From Candidatus Marispirochaeta associata (lineage in GTDB: Bacteria; Spirochaetota; Spirochaetia; JC444; Marispirochaetaceae), in assembly GCA_001749745.1 (NCBI GenBank), contig JWTM01000532.1, forward strand, positions 186,001-250,000: a stretch of DNA of 64,000 nt, given 5' to 3'. The first letter of the stretch is position 1. Each line of letters begins with the position of its first letter. A program made the translations under genes and the position numbers. The notes under the pieces were generated by a model that was not told the DNA's origin, searched no databases, and worked only from the letters and a program-made list of their open reading frames with translations. Shown here one piece after another: positions 23,943 to 31,352 of this stretch.

Positions 23943-26306
23943 GTGAGTAGAGCGGGTCGCATCTCTGTTTTTGCCGCCTTTCTGTTTCTGTGTCTCTCGC
24001 CTCTTGCGGGAGATGCACCCTTCGATACATGGAGTGAGGGATGGGAGATGGTCGATACCATCGGCCGACGGCTTTCCCCGTCGCTCCTCTTTCTGCCCTA
24101 CAATTCGGTATCGACCCCCTATTATTACCGCGGTAACCTGGATCTCGGCACCTTCGAAAGTTTGATTTTATCCATATATTCAGCGCGAAGTACCGATATT
24201 GAGATCGCCCTCTTCGATGAAGAGGGGCGGATCTTTCGCGCCCAGCGCTCCCTATCGGGGAATAGCATCACACGCCTCCGCCTGACACCGGATGATTTCC
24301 GCTCCGATCCGGCGGAAACCTTTATCCAGCGAAGCGGTTCGAGGGTATCATTCGCCGGGATAGTACGGCTCTTCGATACCGGGACGGCGGATGCATTAAT
24401 ACCTCGCAACAACAAATTGATTGTACACAGCGTGAGAGTGGAGCATCCGCCCTTGCCGGTCTATGAAGGACTTCTGCGTATACGCAAGGAGTTTCGTCTC
24501 AGCAGTTCCTGGGAGGTTCGGGGAGATATTATTATCGAACCGGGAGCGCGTCTGGTAATAGAGGGAAGCTCCCTGCGACTCCATGGAAGGATACTCTCCT
24601 TTGGGGGCGAGATTATTCTCAACCGGGGCGAGATCGTCTTTGTAGCCGAACGACGAGGAATTTCGGGGATTCAGCTGAGCGGAGGATCCAGTCTCTCCGC
24701 CACACAATCGAAGCTAGGCTCAGTCTTTCCCTTCCTACTGGAAGCCTCGGGAGGTTCCGAGATGCTTCTCTCGGAGGTGGATTTTATCGGCGATCCAATG
24801 ATTTCAATCCGCGAGGAGAGCCGTCTCAGGGTAGTCGATTCGCGAAATCTGGGAGATATAAATCATGACCTCAGTTCCACGCTCTTTTTTCAAGGAACCC
24901 GGGGATTGAATCTATGGCTTTATGTAGGCGCGAATAGCAGCGGGGACTGGAGCCTGCCTGCACCGGGAAGGGTGGAGAATTGGGATGGGGACGGACTCTT
25001 CCCGGTGCAAATAATTGATTGTCGCAATGTGAAATGGAACCTAAGGCTGTTACCCGGGGCAAGCGGATTCCTGCGGGAGGCGAGGCTCGAAGGGGTAGAG
25101 CTCGTCGTCGATGCGAAAAGAGAAGCCGCTTTCAGCGGGCTTCAGTATGGGAAAGCGCCGCCGGGGGGGACCCTTCCCCCGGAATTCTACCAGCTCAGGT
25201 TCGCTTCGGAGGTAGAGTTCGGCGATTGGAATCTCTCCGTTCTCGAAGGGGCCTCGGTAATTATCAGGAACTCCATTATTACAAGGGCGGTCGTGGAAGG
25301 CCGTGAGTCCAATATGAGTATAGTTAATTGTGAAACCCGGAATCGGGGCGGTTCGATCGAGGCCTCTCTGGGCGGACGCTGTCTCATTACCGATTCTCGC
25401 TTAAATCTACCCGTGACTGCTCTTCCCGGCGGTGATCTACTGCTCCTCAATAGCAGCAATAGCGGCAAGGTAAGCGTAACGAACGGTGCCAGTCTAAGGA
25501 TCTTGCAGAGCTATCTCCTGGAACCGCCTGATACGGAACCGGGCGGATTCACCGTCGGAACCGCCCAGGCGCTGCCGGAGGCGCCAAGCTTCGAGGATCG
25601 AAGTAGGATTCCTATTCCGGTTATGACCCGGGCCGATATCGGTGGATTCGGCAGTTTCTTTCCAAAGGTCAGCGGATTGGAATTTCTTGAGGATTGGATT
25701 ATTCCCTATTTCGAGTTGAATCTGTTAAATCGTCTCTTTGTTCGCTTCCCTGAGTTTGAATACGTGCTTGTCCGTCGTCGTTGGCCCCTCTTCTCTAGTC
25801 TCTCTTTAGGCCTCGAGGCGCTTTTCGAACGGGAGCTGTTTTTGCTTCAGGAGGACGGTCGAATACTGCCGATTCAGAATACACCGCTCTCCTATGAAAC
25901 CAGTATCGCCGGAAGAATTCGGCTCATTGGACCTTTGTGGGGTGTGGCGGAGCTTGCGACCGATCCTTCGGCCAGGAGTTATTCCGGACTGAGAAGCTAC
26001 TCCCGTCTAGAGGCGCTTCGGCGCTTGCCGGAAAGTGATCTGGAGGCCAAGCTTTATACCGGCATCGAGTATGGTACCGATGGGTATTTGCGCGGCTATT
26101 ATCCAGGGACAGAGGAGGTTGAATCCTCTTTAAGCCCGGTATTTGTCGATTATGGTCTCAGTTTAGAGACGGTATTCGATGATCGTTGGCTATTCTCCGC
26201 CCATGGCCGGGTTACGGATCTGACTCAGGATAAGCTTCTGCGGGACGGTTCCAAAACATCCCTCGAGTGGGAGATCATCCTCGCATTGGCATATCGTTTC
26301 CAGTAG
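23943..26306 (+). CDS. Large exported protein, beta-helix-like with possible C-terminal barrel
   Basis: No named family is recognised. The 787-residue protein has a signal peptide (SRAGRISVFAAFLFLCLSPLAGDA, cleavage near residue 23). Residues about 30-170 form a first beta domain. Residues about 180-520 are a run of short hydrophobic strands separated by Gly/Asn/Ser turns (EPGARLVIEGSSLRLHG, GGEIILNRGEIVF, GGDLLLLNSSNSG), as in right-handed parallel beta-helices. The last 200 or so residues alternate polar and aromatic positions and end ALAYRFQ, close to the terminal aromatic of outer-membrane barrels. The overall plan recalls an autotransporter or cell-surface protein, but this is structural inference. 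It ends one base from the convergent aldo/keto reductase gene. Confidence 0.72.
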   Translation: MSRAGRISVFAAFLFLCLSPLAGDAPFDTWSEGWEMVDTIGRRLSPSLLFLPYNSVSTPYYYRGNLDLGTFESLILSIYSARSTDIEIALFDEEGRIFRAQRSLSGNSITRLRLTPDDFRSDPAETFIQRSGSRVSFAGIVRLFDTGTADALIPRNNKLIVHSVRVEHPPLPVYEGLLRIRKEFRLSSSWEVRGDIIIEPGARLVIEGSSLRLHGRILSFGGEIILNRGEIVFVAERRGISGIQLSGGSSLSATQSKLGSVFPFLLEASGGSEMLLSEVDFIGDPMISIREESRLRVVDSRNLGDINHDLSSTLFFQGTRGLNLWLYVGANSSGDWSLPAPGRVENWDGDGLFPVQIIDCRNVKWNLRLLPGASGFLREARLEGVELVVDAKREAAFSGLQYGKAPPGGTLPPEFYQLRFASEVEFGDWNLSVLEGASVIIRNSIITRAVVEGRESNMSIVNCETRNRGGSIEASLGGRCLITDSRLNLPVTALPGGDLLLLNSSNSGKVSVTNGASLRILQSYLLEPPDTEPGGFTVGTAQALPEAPSFEDRSRIPIPVMTRADIGGFGSFFPKVSGLEFLEDWIIPYFELNLLNRLFVRFPEFEYVLVRRRWPLFSSLSLGLEALFERELFLLQEDGRILPIQNTPLSYETSIAGRIRLIGPLWGVAELATDPSARSYSGLRSYSRLEALRRLPESDLEAKLYTGIEYGTDGYLRGYYPGTEEVESSLSPVFVDYGLSLETVFDDRWLFSAHGRVTDLTQDKLLRDGSKTSLEWEIILALAYRFQ

Positions 26307-26307
26307 C

Positions 26308-27306
26308 TCATTCTCCTCGCAAACGGGAGGATGGATCCAGAACTTCTTCGCTGCGATCGGTCGCCGGAGCGGGGGCTTTGCTGAGAGCGGCAAGTTCCCG
26401 GTAGGTATCGGGATTAATAGACAAATCGGCTGCTGCCAGAGAAGCGCTCAGCTGATCCCTATTCCGAGCGCCGATTATCGCGGAGCTAATGGCCGGGTTG
26501 GCGGAAACCCAGGCAATAGCCAGGCTTACCGGGTCGACCTCAAGCTTACGAGCATATGCCAAAAAGCCCTCGATAGCCTCCCTGTGTGCATCCTCCGGGT
26601 ATCGCAGCTGATAACGGGGCATGTCGGCAAAACGGCCTTGCTCAATGGTAGAACGGCCCAGATACTTCCCGGTAAGCATTCCCCCCGCCAAGGGGCTATA
26701 GCTCATCACGCCGATTCCCTCCGACTCGGCCAGCGGGAGCAGCTCGCTTTCGGCCTGACGCTTCAGTAGACTGTACATCGGTTGTATTACGTTTATGGGA
26801 TTCCATCCGTAATGCCAGGCTCTGCCCAAGGCCTTGGCGATTTGCCAGGCGGCCCAGTTGCTTACTCCGATGTAGAGGACTTTTCCCTGACGTACAAGAT
26901 CTTCCAAAGCTCGCAGAGTCTCTTCCATATTAACCGCGGGATCGAAACAGTGTACGAAATATATATCTATCCAATCAGTACCCAGCCGCTTCAAGCTGCC
27001 CTCAACTTCGAGCATGGCCTGCCGCCGCGAGGAGCCGATATTGTTTATCCCATCCCTGCGGCGGAAAGTAAATTTACTGCTAATTATGACCTCATCCCGT
27101 TCATCTCGGATCAGTTCTCCTAAAATCTCTTCCGATCGACCGGCATTGTAGTTATTAGCACAGTCGAAGAGATTGATTCCCGCATCCCTGCAGCGGCGAT
27201 AAATCGCTTGAGATTCGCTTCTATCTGCCGGACCACCGAAGGTCATGGTTCCAAAACAGAGCTTAGATACGGATAGGCCCGTACGACCGAGCAAACGGTA
27301 TTCCAC
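26308..27306 (-). CDS. Aldo/keto reductase
   Basis: The 332-residue protein is an NADPH-dependent aldo/keto reductase of the YhdN/YajO-like bacterial group. The catalytic tetrad is complete: Asp48 (LFDCANNY), Tyr53, Lys78 (IISSKFTF) and His119 (IYFVHCFDP). The N-terminus MEYRLLGRTGLSVSKLCFGTM and the C-terminal SSAIIGARNRDQL cofactor segment are typical. The physiological substrate cannot be told. An AAAGGA site nine bases before the ATG decides the start. The gene stands alone on the minus strand, tail to tail with the beta-helix gene. Confidence 0.9.
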   Translation of the reverse strand: MEYRLLGRTGLSVSKLCFGTMTFGGPADRSESQAIYRRCRDAGINLFDCANNYNAGRSEEILGELIRDERDEVIISSKFTFRRRDGINNIGSSRRQAMLEVEGSLKRLGTDWIDIYFVHCFDPAVNMEETLRALEDLVRQGKVLYIGVSNWAAWQIAKALGRAWHYGWNPINVIQPMYSLLKRQAESELLPLAESEGIGVMSYSPLAGGMLTGKYLGRSTIEQGRFADMPRYQLRYPEDAHREAIEGFLAYARKLEVDPVSLAIAWVSANPAISSAIIGARNRDQLSASLAAADLSINPDTYRELAALSKAPAPATDRSEEVLDPSSRLRGE

Positions 27307-27483
27307 GGATTCACGTCCTTTTAGCTATAGGTTACTTCTACCTTATCCGGAGGCCGGGAATAAATCAAGGAATTGTTTTTCTCGGACGAGCGACCGATTA
27401 AAATGGCAGGAAATCTTTTCCTCTTGCACGCTATCAATTATACTGCACCGGCGCATAAAAAATCATCTTGTAAAAGGATTGGC

Positions 27484-28392
27484 ATGAACCGAGTCATTTC
27501 GCGCCTGGGACCGCCCCTACTTACCGTTGTTTTTATACTACTGCTCTTATCCGTACCATCAATGCTCTATAGGACCTCCGAGCATCTCCGGCTCAATCTG
27601 TCGGCACCGATTTCTTTGTTGCAACAGTTGATACAGGATGTCGGTCAAGGTCATCTCTTTGAGTATACAGCGGGTAAGACAGAACATAATCTCTTGAAGG
27701 TCCTTCCCGAAGCAATTACGATCTCAGGGCTCTTCATTCTTGCATCTGGTGTAATCAGTATCGCCATCTCATTACTCTTATCCCTATTCCTACCGGGGAG
27801 AAGTCGTTTAGCTCGGGAGATCACGGGATTTCTATCGATTGTACCCGACTTTATCCTGGTCCTATTCCTCCAGATCGGGGTGGTGCTTGTAGGTCGACTG
27901 ATCGGGACCTCGGTCGTACGTATTGCCTGGATAAATTCATCGAGACCGGCGCTCATTCTTCCGCTTATATCCTTGAGTATTCTCGGTACTCTCTATCTAT
28001 CGCGAGTAGGAGAAGAGGAGGTGAAGAGGATAAAATCGGAAGGCTTTATACAGTTTGCCCGATCCAGGGGCATCCCCGAAAAGAAAATTATCAGCCGCCA
28101 TATTTTGCCGGGAATCCTCGTAGCCTTTAAAATGGATTTGTTGAAAACGCTTTCGATCATTATCGGCAATTTGTTCATTGTCGAGCATCTCTTCAATATT
28201 CCGGGCATTACCCGATTTATGTTCCGTTATGTTTTTATCGCCGATCAGGACTATTTTAGCTTTGATACTCCCTTGGTTACCCAGGTAAATGTCGGGCTTA
28301 TCTCTCTTTTCGCGGTAATCGCCCTGTTTTTGCTTGTTTATTGGATACTGCGTGGATTTCTGCAGCTCTCTTTACGGAGGCTACAGGCATGA
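27484..28392 (+). CDS. ABC transporter permease, DppB/OppB type
   Basis: The 302-residue membrane protein begins MNRVISRLGPPLLTVV with a first helix followed by a long external segment, then five or so further helices, the usual DppB/OppB topology. The cytoplasmic EAA loop that contacts the ATPase is FARSRGIPEKKIISRHILPG, and the VEHLFNIPGITRFMF stretch after it is family-typical. AAAGGA lies seven bases before the ATG. A longer in-frame start exists at 27373, but it adds non-membrane sequence. The gene overlaps the next permease by four bases (ATGA). No ATPase or substrate-binding gene is adjacent, so the transported compound, possibly a peptide, is unknown. Confidence 0.85.
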   Translation: MNRVISRLGPPLLTVVFILLLLSVPSMLYRTSEHLRLNLSAPISLLQQLIQDVGQGHLFEYTAGKTEHNLLKVLPEAITISGLFILASGVISIAISLLLSLFLPGRSRLAREITGFLSIVPDFILVLFLQIGVVLVGRLIGTSVVRIAWINSSRPALILPLISLSILGTLYLSRVGEEEVKRIKSEGFIQFARSRGIPEKKIISRHILPGILVAFKMDLLKTLSIIIGNLFIVEHLFNIPGITRFMFRYVFIADQDYFSFDTPLVTQVNVGLISLFAVIALFLLVYWILRGFLQLSLRRLQA

Positions 28393-29288
28393 ATAGAGCT
28401 CTCATTCTAGGATCTTCACTGCTCCTTATTTTGCTTTGTCTCGCCGTCATCGGCCCGGGACTCGCTCCGTATGCGGTCGACTATGAGGAGAAGGTTTATT
28501 TGGATAGGTCCGGGCAGGAGGACCGCTATATAATTGCGCCGGAACCTCCATCGGCTCGACACCCCTTTGGATCCGATCCATGGGGTTATGATATTCTAAC
28601 CATCCTTCTCTACGGCGCGCGATATACGATTTTCCTCTGCCTGGGGGCGTCGGCATTGCGTATCCTTGTCGCCTTGGCCTGCGTCTGGTTCTGGTTTCCC
28701 AGGGCTCCCCTCAAAATGACACATGCCACAAGAAGCATATCTGCATTACCGGTTTTTCTCTTCGTCTATTTCATTTTCTTCGGTATAAACTATAATCCCC
28801 CCCTTTCCGCTCAGATGATGGCCCTGCTTCAGGGGGGAATTATTGCGCTGATCGGGGTCCCCCATGCATTCTCTCATTTTGCCGAATTAACGGCCGCCAC
28901 CAGGGAGAATGAGTTTGTAGAAGCGGCTGTTATTTCGGGAGCCACCCATACCAGGATCCTCTTCAAGCATATCCTGCCCCAGATATGGGAGAGAATCGTG
29001 ATTGTCTTTTGCCAGGAGTCTATCGCGATCCTGAACCTGATTGGTCAGCTGGGAATTTTCAATATATTTATCGGAGGGACCCGAACGACGCCGTATCCGC
29101 TGATGTTCCACTCCCGATCCCATGAGTGGGCCGGGCTTGTCGGTACCTATCGAGGGAAGATCCTCTCCACAGAGTGGTGGACTCTCGGATTCCCTTTAGC
29201 TGGGTTCAGCGTGCTTCTTTTCTCCCTCTATATCTTTACCAGGGGTCTGGAGAGATACTTCTCCCAGCGTTACCGACGAGTCGGATAG
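28389..29288 (+). CDS. ABC transporter permease, DppC/OppC type
   Basis: The 299-residue partner of the upstream permease has an N-terminal helix (ALILGSSLLLILLCLAVI), the HPFGSDPWGYDILTILLYGAR segment characteristic of DppC/OppC proteins (HxxGTDxxGRDxxSRxxxGxR), four more helices and the EAA loop EAAVISGATHTRILFKHILP. The family Arg and Asp residues of the HPFGSDPWGYD motif are partly changed. The start overlaps the previous stop by four bases. With no ATPase or binding protein nearby, the complex presumably borrows subunits encoded elsewhere. The last helix is near residue 280 and the gene ends 96 bases before the cupin gene. Confidence 0.82.
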   Translation: MNRALILGSSLLLILLCLAVIGPGLAPYAVDYEEKVYLDRSGQEDRYIIAPEPPSARHPFGSDPWGYDILTILLYGARYTIFLCLGASALRILVALACVWFWFPRAPLKMTHATRSISALPVFLFVYFIFFGINYNPPLSAQMMALLQGGIIALIGVPHAFSHFAELTAATRENEFVEAAVISGATHTRILFKHILPQIWERIVIVFCQESIAILNLIGQLGIFNIFIGGTRTTPYPLMFHSRSHEWAGLVGTYRGKILSTEWWTLGFPLAGFSVLLFSLYIFTRGLERYFSQRYRRVG

Positions 29289-29311
29289 TCCTCAGTCTCT
29301 CATAAATCGAC

Positions 29312-29340
29312 TTTACAGGTAGGGCTCTATCGTGTACATT
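29312..29340 (+). promoter_or_regulatory. Promoter of the bicupin gene
   Basis: TTTACA (29312-29317) and TACATT (29335-29340) are 17 bases apart. The transcript would carry a leader of about 38 bases with AGGAG (29368-29372) before the ATG at 29385. Confidence 0.55.
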
Positions 29341-29384
29341 ATTTACTTACAGGAAGAAAACAATTCCAGGAGTGTAGAATCATC

Positions 29385-30146
29385 ATGGCAAAGATATTAG
29401 ACGGACAGAAATTTAATACCGGAATGAGCAAATGTACCATTCAGGAGCTTTTTAACCAGTCGAACTGTAATCTCAATTGGCTCAGCGGCGCGGAGATGCA
29501 TATTCACAACGCTCGATCTCCCGAACTCTGCCACAAGAACGAAGAGACCATGCTGATTAATCTGCGCGGAGCGGTCACAGTTTATGTGGATAACGCCCCG
29601 TACAAGCTTGCGCACTACGATATGCTCTACGTGCCGGTAGGCGCCGCTTATGCCGTTGAGCACGAGGGAGAAGAGGAAGCCTGGCTGTTTCTCTACCGTG
29701 CGGTGGGAGATGAGGTCTATCCGGTCTACCATGCAGACTACGAGAAGTGTAAAAAGGACGAGGAGAGGATTCGCCATCTCAACCGGAAAGTGGTCTATAA
29801 GATGTTCGATGTCTCAGAGGATGCAAACAAATTTATGGTGGGTTATACCTTCTATCAGGACCACACTCGCGCCTGGCCCCCCCACAACCACACCGATCAG
29901 GAAGAGGTCTACGCCTTTATCGAGGGGAACGGGGCTATGGAGGTCTACGAGGAGGACGAGCATAAAACCTTCGTCACCTCCGTCGCTGTCGGCGATCACA
30001 TTACCATACCCCTCATGAACTACCATCCGGTATTCAGTCACGAAGAGCCCCTCTGCTTCGTCTGGTGTATATCCGGCGCTCGTTACTGGGTCGGCGACAA
30101 GAATAAGGATTTCATGACCGCCAAGGTCGATAAGCTGACCACCTAA
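29385..30146 (+). CDS. Bicupin, 5-deoxy-glucuronate isomerase (IolB)-like
   Basis: The 253-residue protein has two cupin halves: one around HNARSPELCHKNEETMLINLRG (about 42-65) with DMLYVPVGAAY, and a second around TRAWPPHNHTDQEEVYAFIEG (about 164-185) with VGDHITIPLMNYHP. The WPPHxHxxxEEVY metal-binding block resembles IolB/KduI-type isomerases of inositol or uronate catabolism. No other inositol or pectin gene is nearby, so the substrate is uncertain; the assignment is a superfamily call with an IolB flavour. It has its own promoter, and the hairpin of the repeat just downstream can act as its terminator. Confidence 0.65.
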   Translation: MAKILDGQKFNTGMSKCTIQELFNQSNCNLNWLSGAEMHIHNARSPELCHKNEETMLINLRGAVTVYVDNAPYKLAHYDMLYVPVGAAYAVEHEGEEEAWLFLYRAVGDEVYPVYHADYEKCKKDEERIRHLNRKVVYKMFDVSEDANKFMVGYTFYQDHTRAWPPHNHTDQEEVYAFIEGNGAMEVYEEDEHKTFVTSVAVGDHITIPLMNYHPVFSHEEPLCFVWCISGARYWVGDKNKDFMTAKVDKLTT

Positions 30147-30147
30147 G

Positions 30148-30220
30148 CGACTCCCGCTCTCTCCTTATAACGAAAAAAACCGCCACCAGGCGGTTGTTTT
30201 CGTTGGAGGTGGGGGGAGTC
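30148..30220 (+). repeat. Direct repeat copy A (duplicated tmRNA tail plus terminator)
   Basis: This 73-base segment is nearly identical to 30329-30400. Differences are one A in the A-run, one T/C change and the hairpin loop (ACCA here, TTAC there). It contains AACGAAAA-A-AACCGCC pairing with GGCGGTT-G-TTTTCGTT, and GGAGGTGGGGGGAGTC, the last 16 bases of ssrA read on the other strand. It starts one base after the bicupin stop. Confidence 0.9.
30171..30202. terminator. Hairpin terminator in repeat copy A
   Basis: AACCGCC (30178-30184) pairs with GGCGGTT (30189-30195), extended by flanking A and T runs to a stem of about 15 pairs with one mismatch. On the plus strand GTTTTCG follows, which can end the bicupin transcript; the minus strand has seven T residues. 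Confidence 0.65.
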
Positions 30221-30328
30221 CTCTCCTGTCGGCGGCCTCCTGCCGCCTCCTTCCGAGCCGCCTCGTTCGCTGGCGCTCGGCATCCGTGCCTCGCTATCGG
30301 CCCTGATCGGGCCGCGCTCACTACGTTT
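30221..30328. repeat. GC-rich spacer between the two repeat copies, probable dispersed repeat
   Basis: The 108-base segment is rich in short palindromes (GGCGGCCTCCTGCCGCC, CGGCCCTGATCGGGCCG) and phrases such as TCGTTCGCTGGCGCTCGG and GCGCTCACTACG. Such wording is typical of dispersed non-coding repeats that follow RNA genes. No convincing coding frame is present. Dispersal cannot be tested from one window. Confidence 0.45.
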
Positions 30329-30400
30329 CGACTCCCGCTCTCCCCTTATAACGAAAAAACCGCCTTACGGCGGTTGTTTTCGTTGGAGGTGGGGGGAGTC
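30329..30400 (+). repeat. Direct repeat copy B (real ssrA 3' end plus terminator)
   Basis: This 72-base copy overlaps the true tmRNA 3' end (30384-30400) and its terminator. The start-to-start distance to copy A is 181 bases. Confidence 0.9.
30350..30375 (-). terminator. Intrinsic terminator of ssrA
   Basis: On the minus strand AACCGCC (30375-30369), loop GTAA and GGCGGTT (30364-30358) form a stem that runs into TTTTTTCG, eight bases or so after the tmRNA 3' end. Confidence 0.85.
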
Positions 30401-30737
30401 GAACCCCCGTCCTACGGGGCATGCCCCGAATCTCTACAGGTTTAGCCTTCTCTTTACTCTCGGTCCGGGTGAGGTGAGCCGGCAGCCCTTCCCGGATCCA
30501 AAGCCTGCTTAAATGTCCCTGCTAAGCACAGGCCTCTTAACAGGTAAGCCCTGGTTTATTACAAGCACACCGGGCTTCAAGGCGGCATCCCGGGTACCCG
30601 ACGAGGCTTAATTAAGCCGCGATTGCGTAGTCTGCTTCGTTATTGTCAGCAGTTAAATGTTTTGGCAGTTTAAGGAGGTAACCGCTCCACCTGCAACTCG
30701 TGACTCTGCATCCCGCAGTCGAAACCTTTACACCCCC
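30384..30737 (-). ncRNA. ssrA: Transfer-messenger RNA
   Basis: On the minus strand the RNA opens GGGGGTG (30737-30731) and ends CACCTCC-A (30391-30384). These pair as a seven-base acceptor stem with one G-U. TTTCGACTG after the 5' strand and the T-arm GGTTCGACTCC near the 3' end are tmRNA hallmarks. The tag frame, starting at a GCT resume codon, reads ADNNEADYAIAA followed by TAA, and ends in the usual hydrophobic degradation signal. Length is 354 bases. The terminal CCA is not encoded (AACG follows the stem). SmpB, its partner in ribosome rescue, is encoded 67 bases upstream on the same strand. Confidence 0.95.
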
Positions 30738-30804
30738 GGTTATACGGAGATTCCGGTTCAATGCTGAAGATACCTTATTTCCCGGCGATCATCAAGCGCT
30801 ATCG

Positions 30805-31260
30805 TCAAAAGCGCTGTCGGATATCCCTGTCCGCCTGGCGCTTCTCGTCACGTTCCTTAATACTCTGTCGTTTGTCATGCATCTTCTTGCCTTGGCAAAT
30901 CCCCAGCTCTACCTTGACCAGACCGCCTTTGAGATAGAATTTCATCGGTATAAGAGTAAAACCGCGTTCATCGACCTTACGCTTCAGGCGCTTTATCTCA
31001 TCCTTATGGGCTAAAAGACGGCGCTCTCTTTCCGGTAAGTGATTATTGATATTACCGAACTCATAGGGGGTAATGTGGAAACCAACTAACCAAAGCTCAT
31101 TGTTCTTTATTCTGCCGTATGCATCAGTGAATGAGAATTTGCCCGATCGGAGGGATTTTACCTCCGTCCCTTTAAGGGCGATTCCGCACTCCAGGGTATC
31201 GGTGACGGTGTAGTTATAACGGGCTTTTCGATTGTCTGCCAGAAGTTTTCTGCCTTCCAT
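30805..31260 (-). CDS. smpB: SsrA-binding protein SmpB
   Basis: SmpB binds tmRNA and brings it to stalled ribosomes. The 151 residues contain NRKARYNYTVTDTLECGIAL, GTEVKSLRSGKFSFTDAYGRI, the LVGFHITPYEFGN stretch, HLPERERRLLAHKDEI and the basic C-terminal tail (KKMHDKRQSIKERDEKRQAD) that enters the mRNA channel. The ATG at 31260 (MEGRKLLADNRKAR) gives the normal distance to the conserved core; an upstream ATG at 31296 would add 12 residues, and neither has a clear ribosome site. The tmRNA gene follows on the same strand. Confidence 0.93.
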   Translation of the reverse strand: MEGRKLLADNRKARYNYTVTDTLECGIALKGTEVKSLRSGKFSFTDAYGRIKNNELWLVGFHITPYEFGNINNHLPERERRLLAHKDEIKRLKRKVDERGFTLIPMKFYLKGGLVKVELGICQGKKMHDKRQSIKERDEKRQADRDIRQRF

Positions 31261-31352
31261 ATAGGTTTGCAAGTCTAAGAGATATCGAGCATGCATATCA
31301 AGTAGATGGCAAGCTTGCAGGGTGACAGCATTTCTGGTAGCTTTGAGCAGCT

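Noticed and set aside
30194..30445. Short open frames across the repeats beside ssrA
   Set aside because: They run through tmRNA and terminator sequence and have no ribosome site; they are chance frames.
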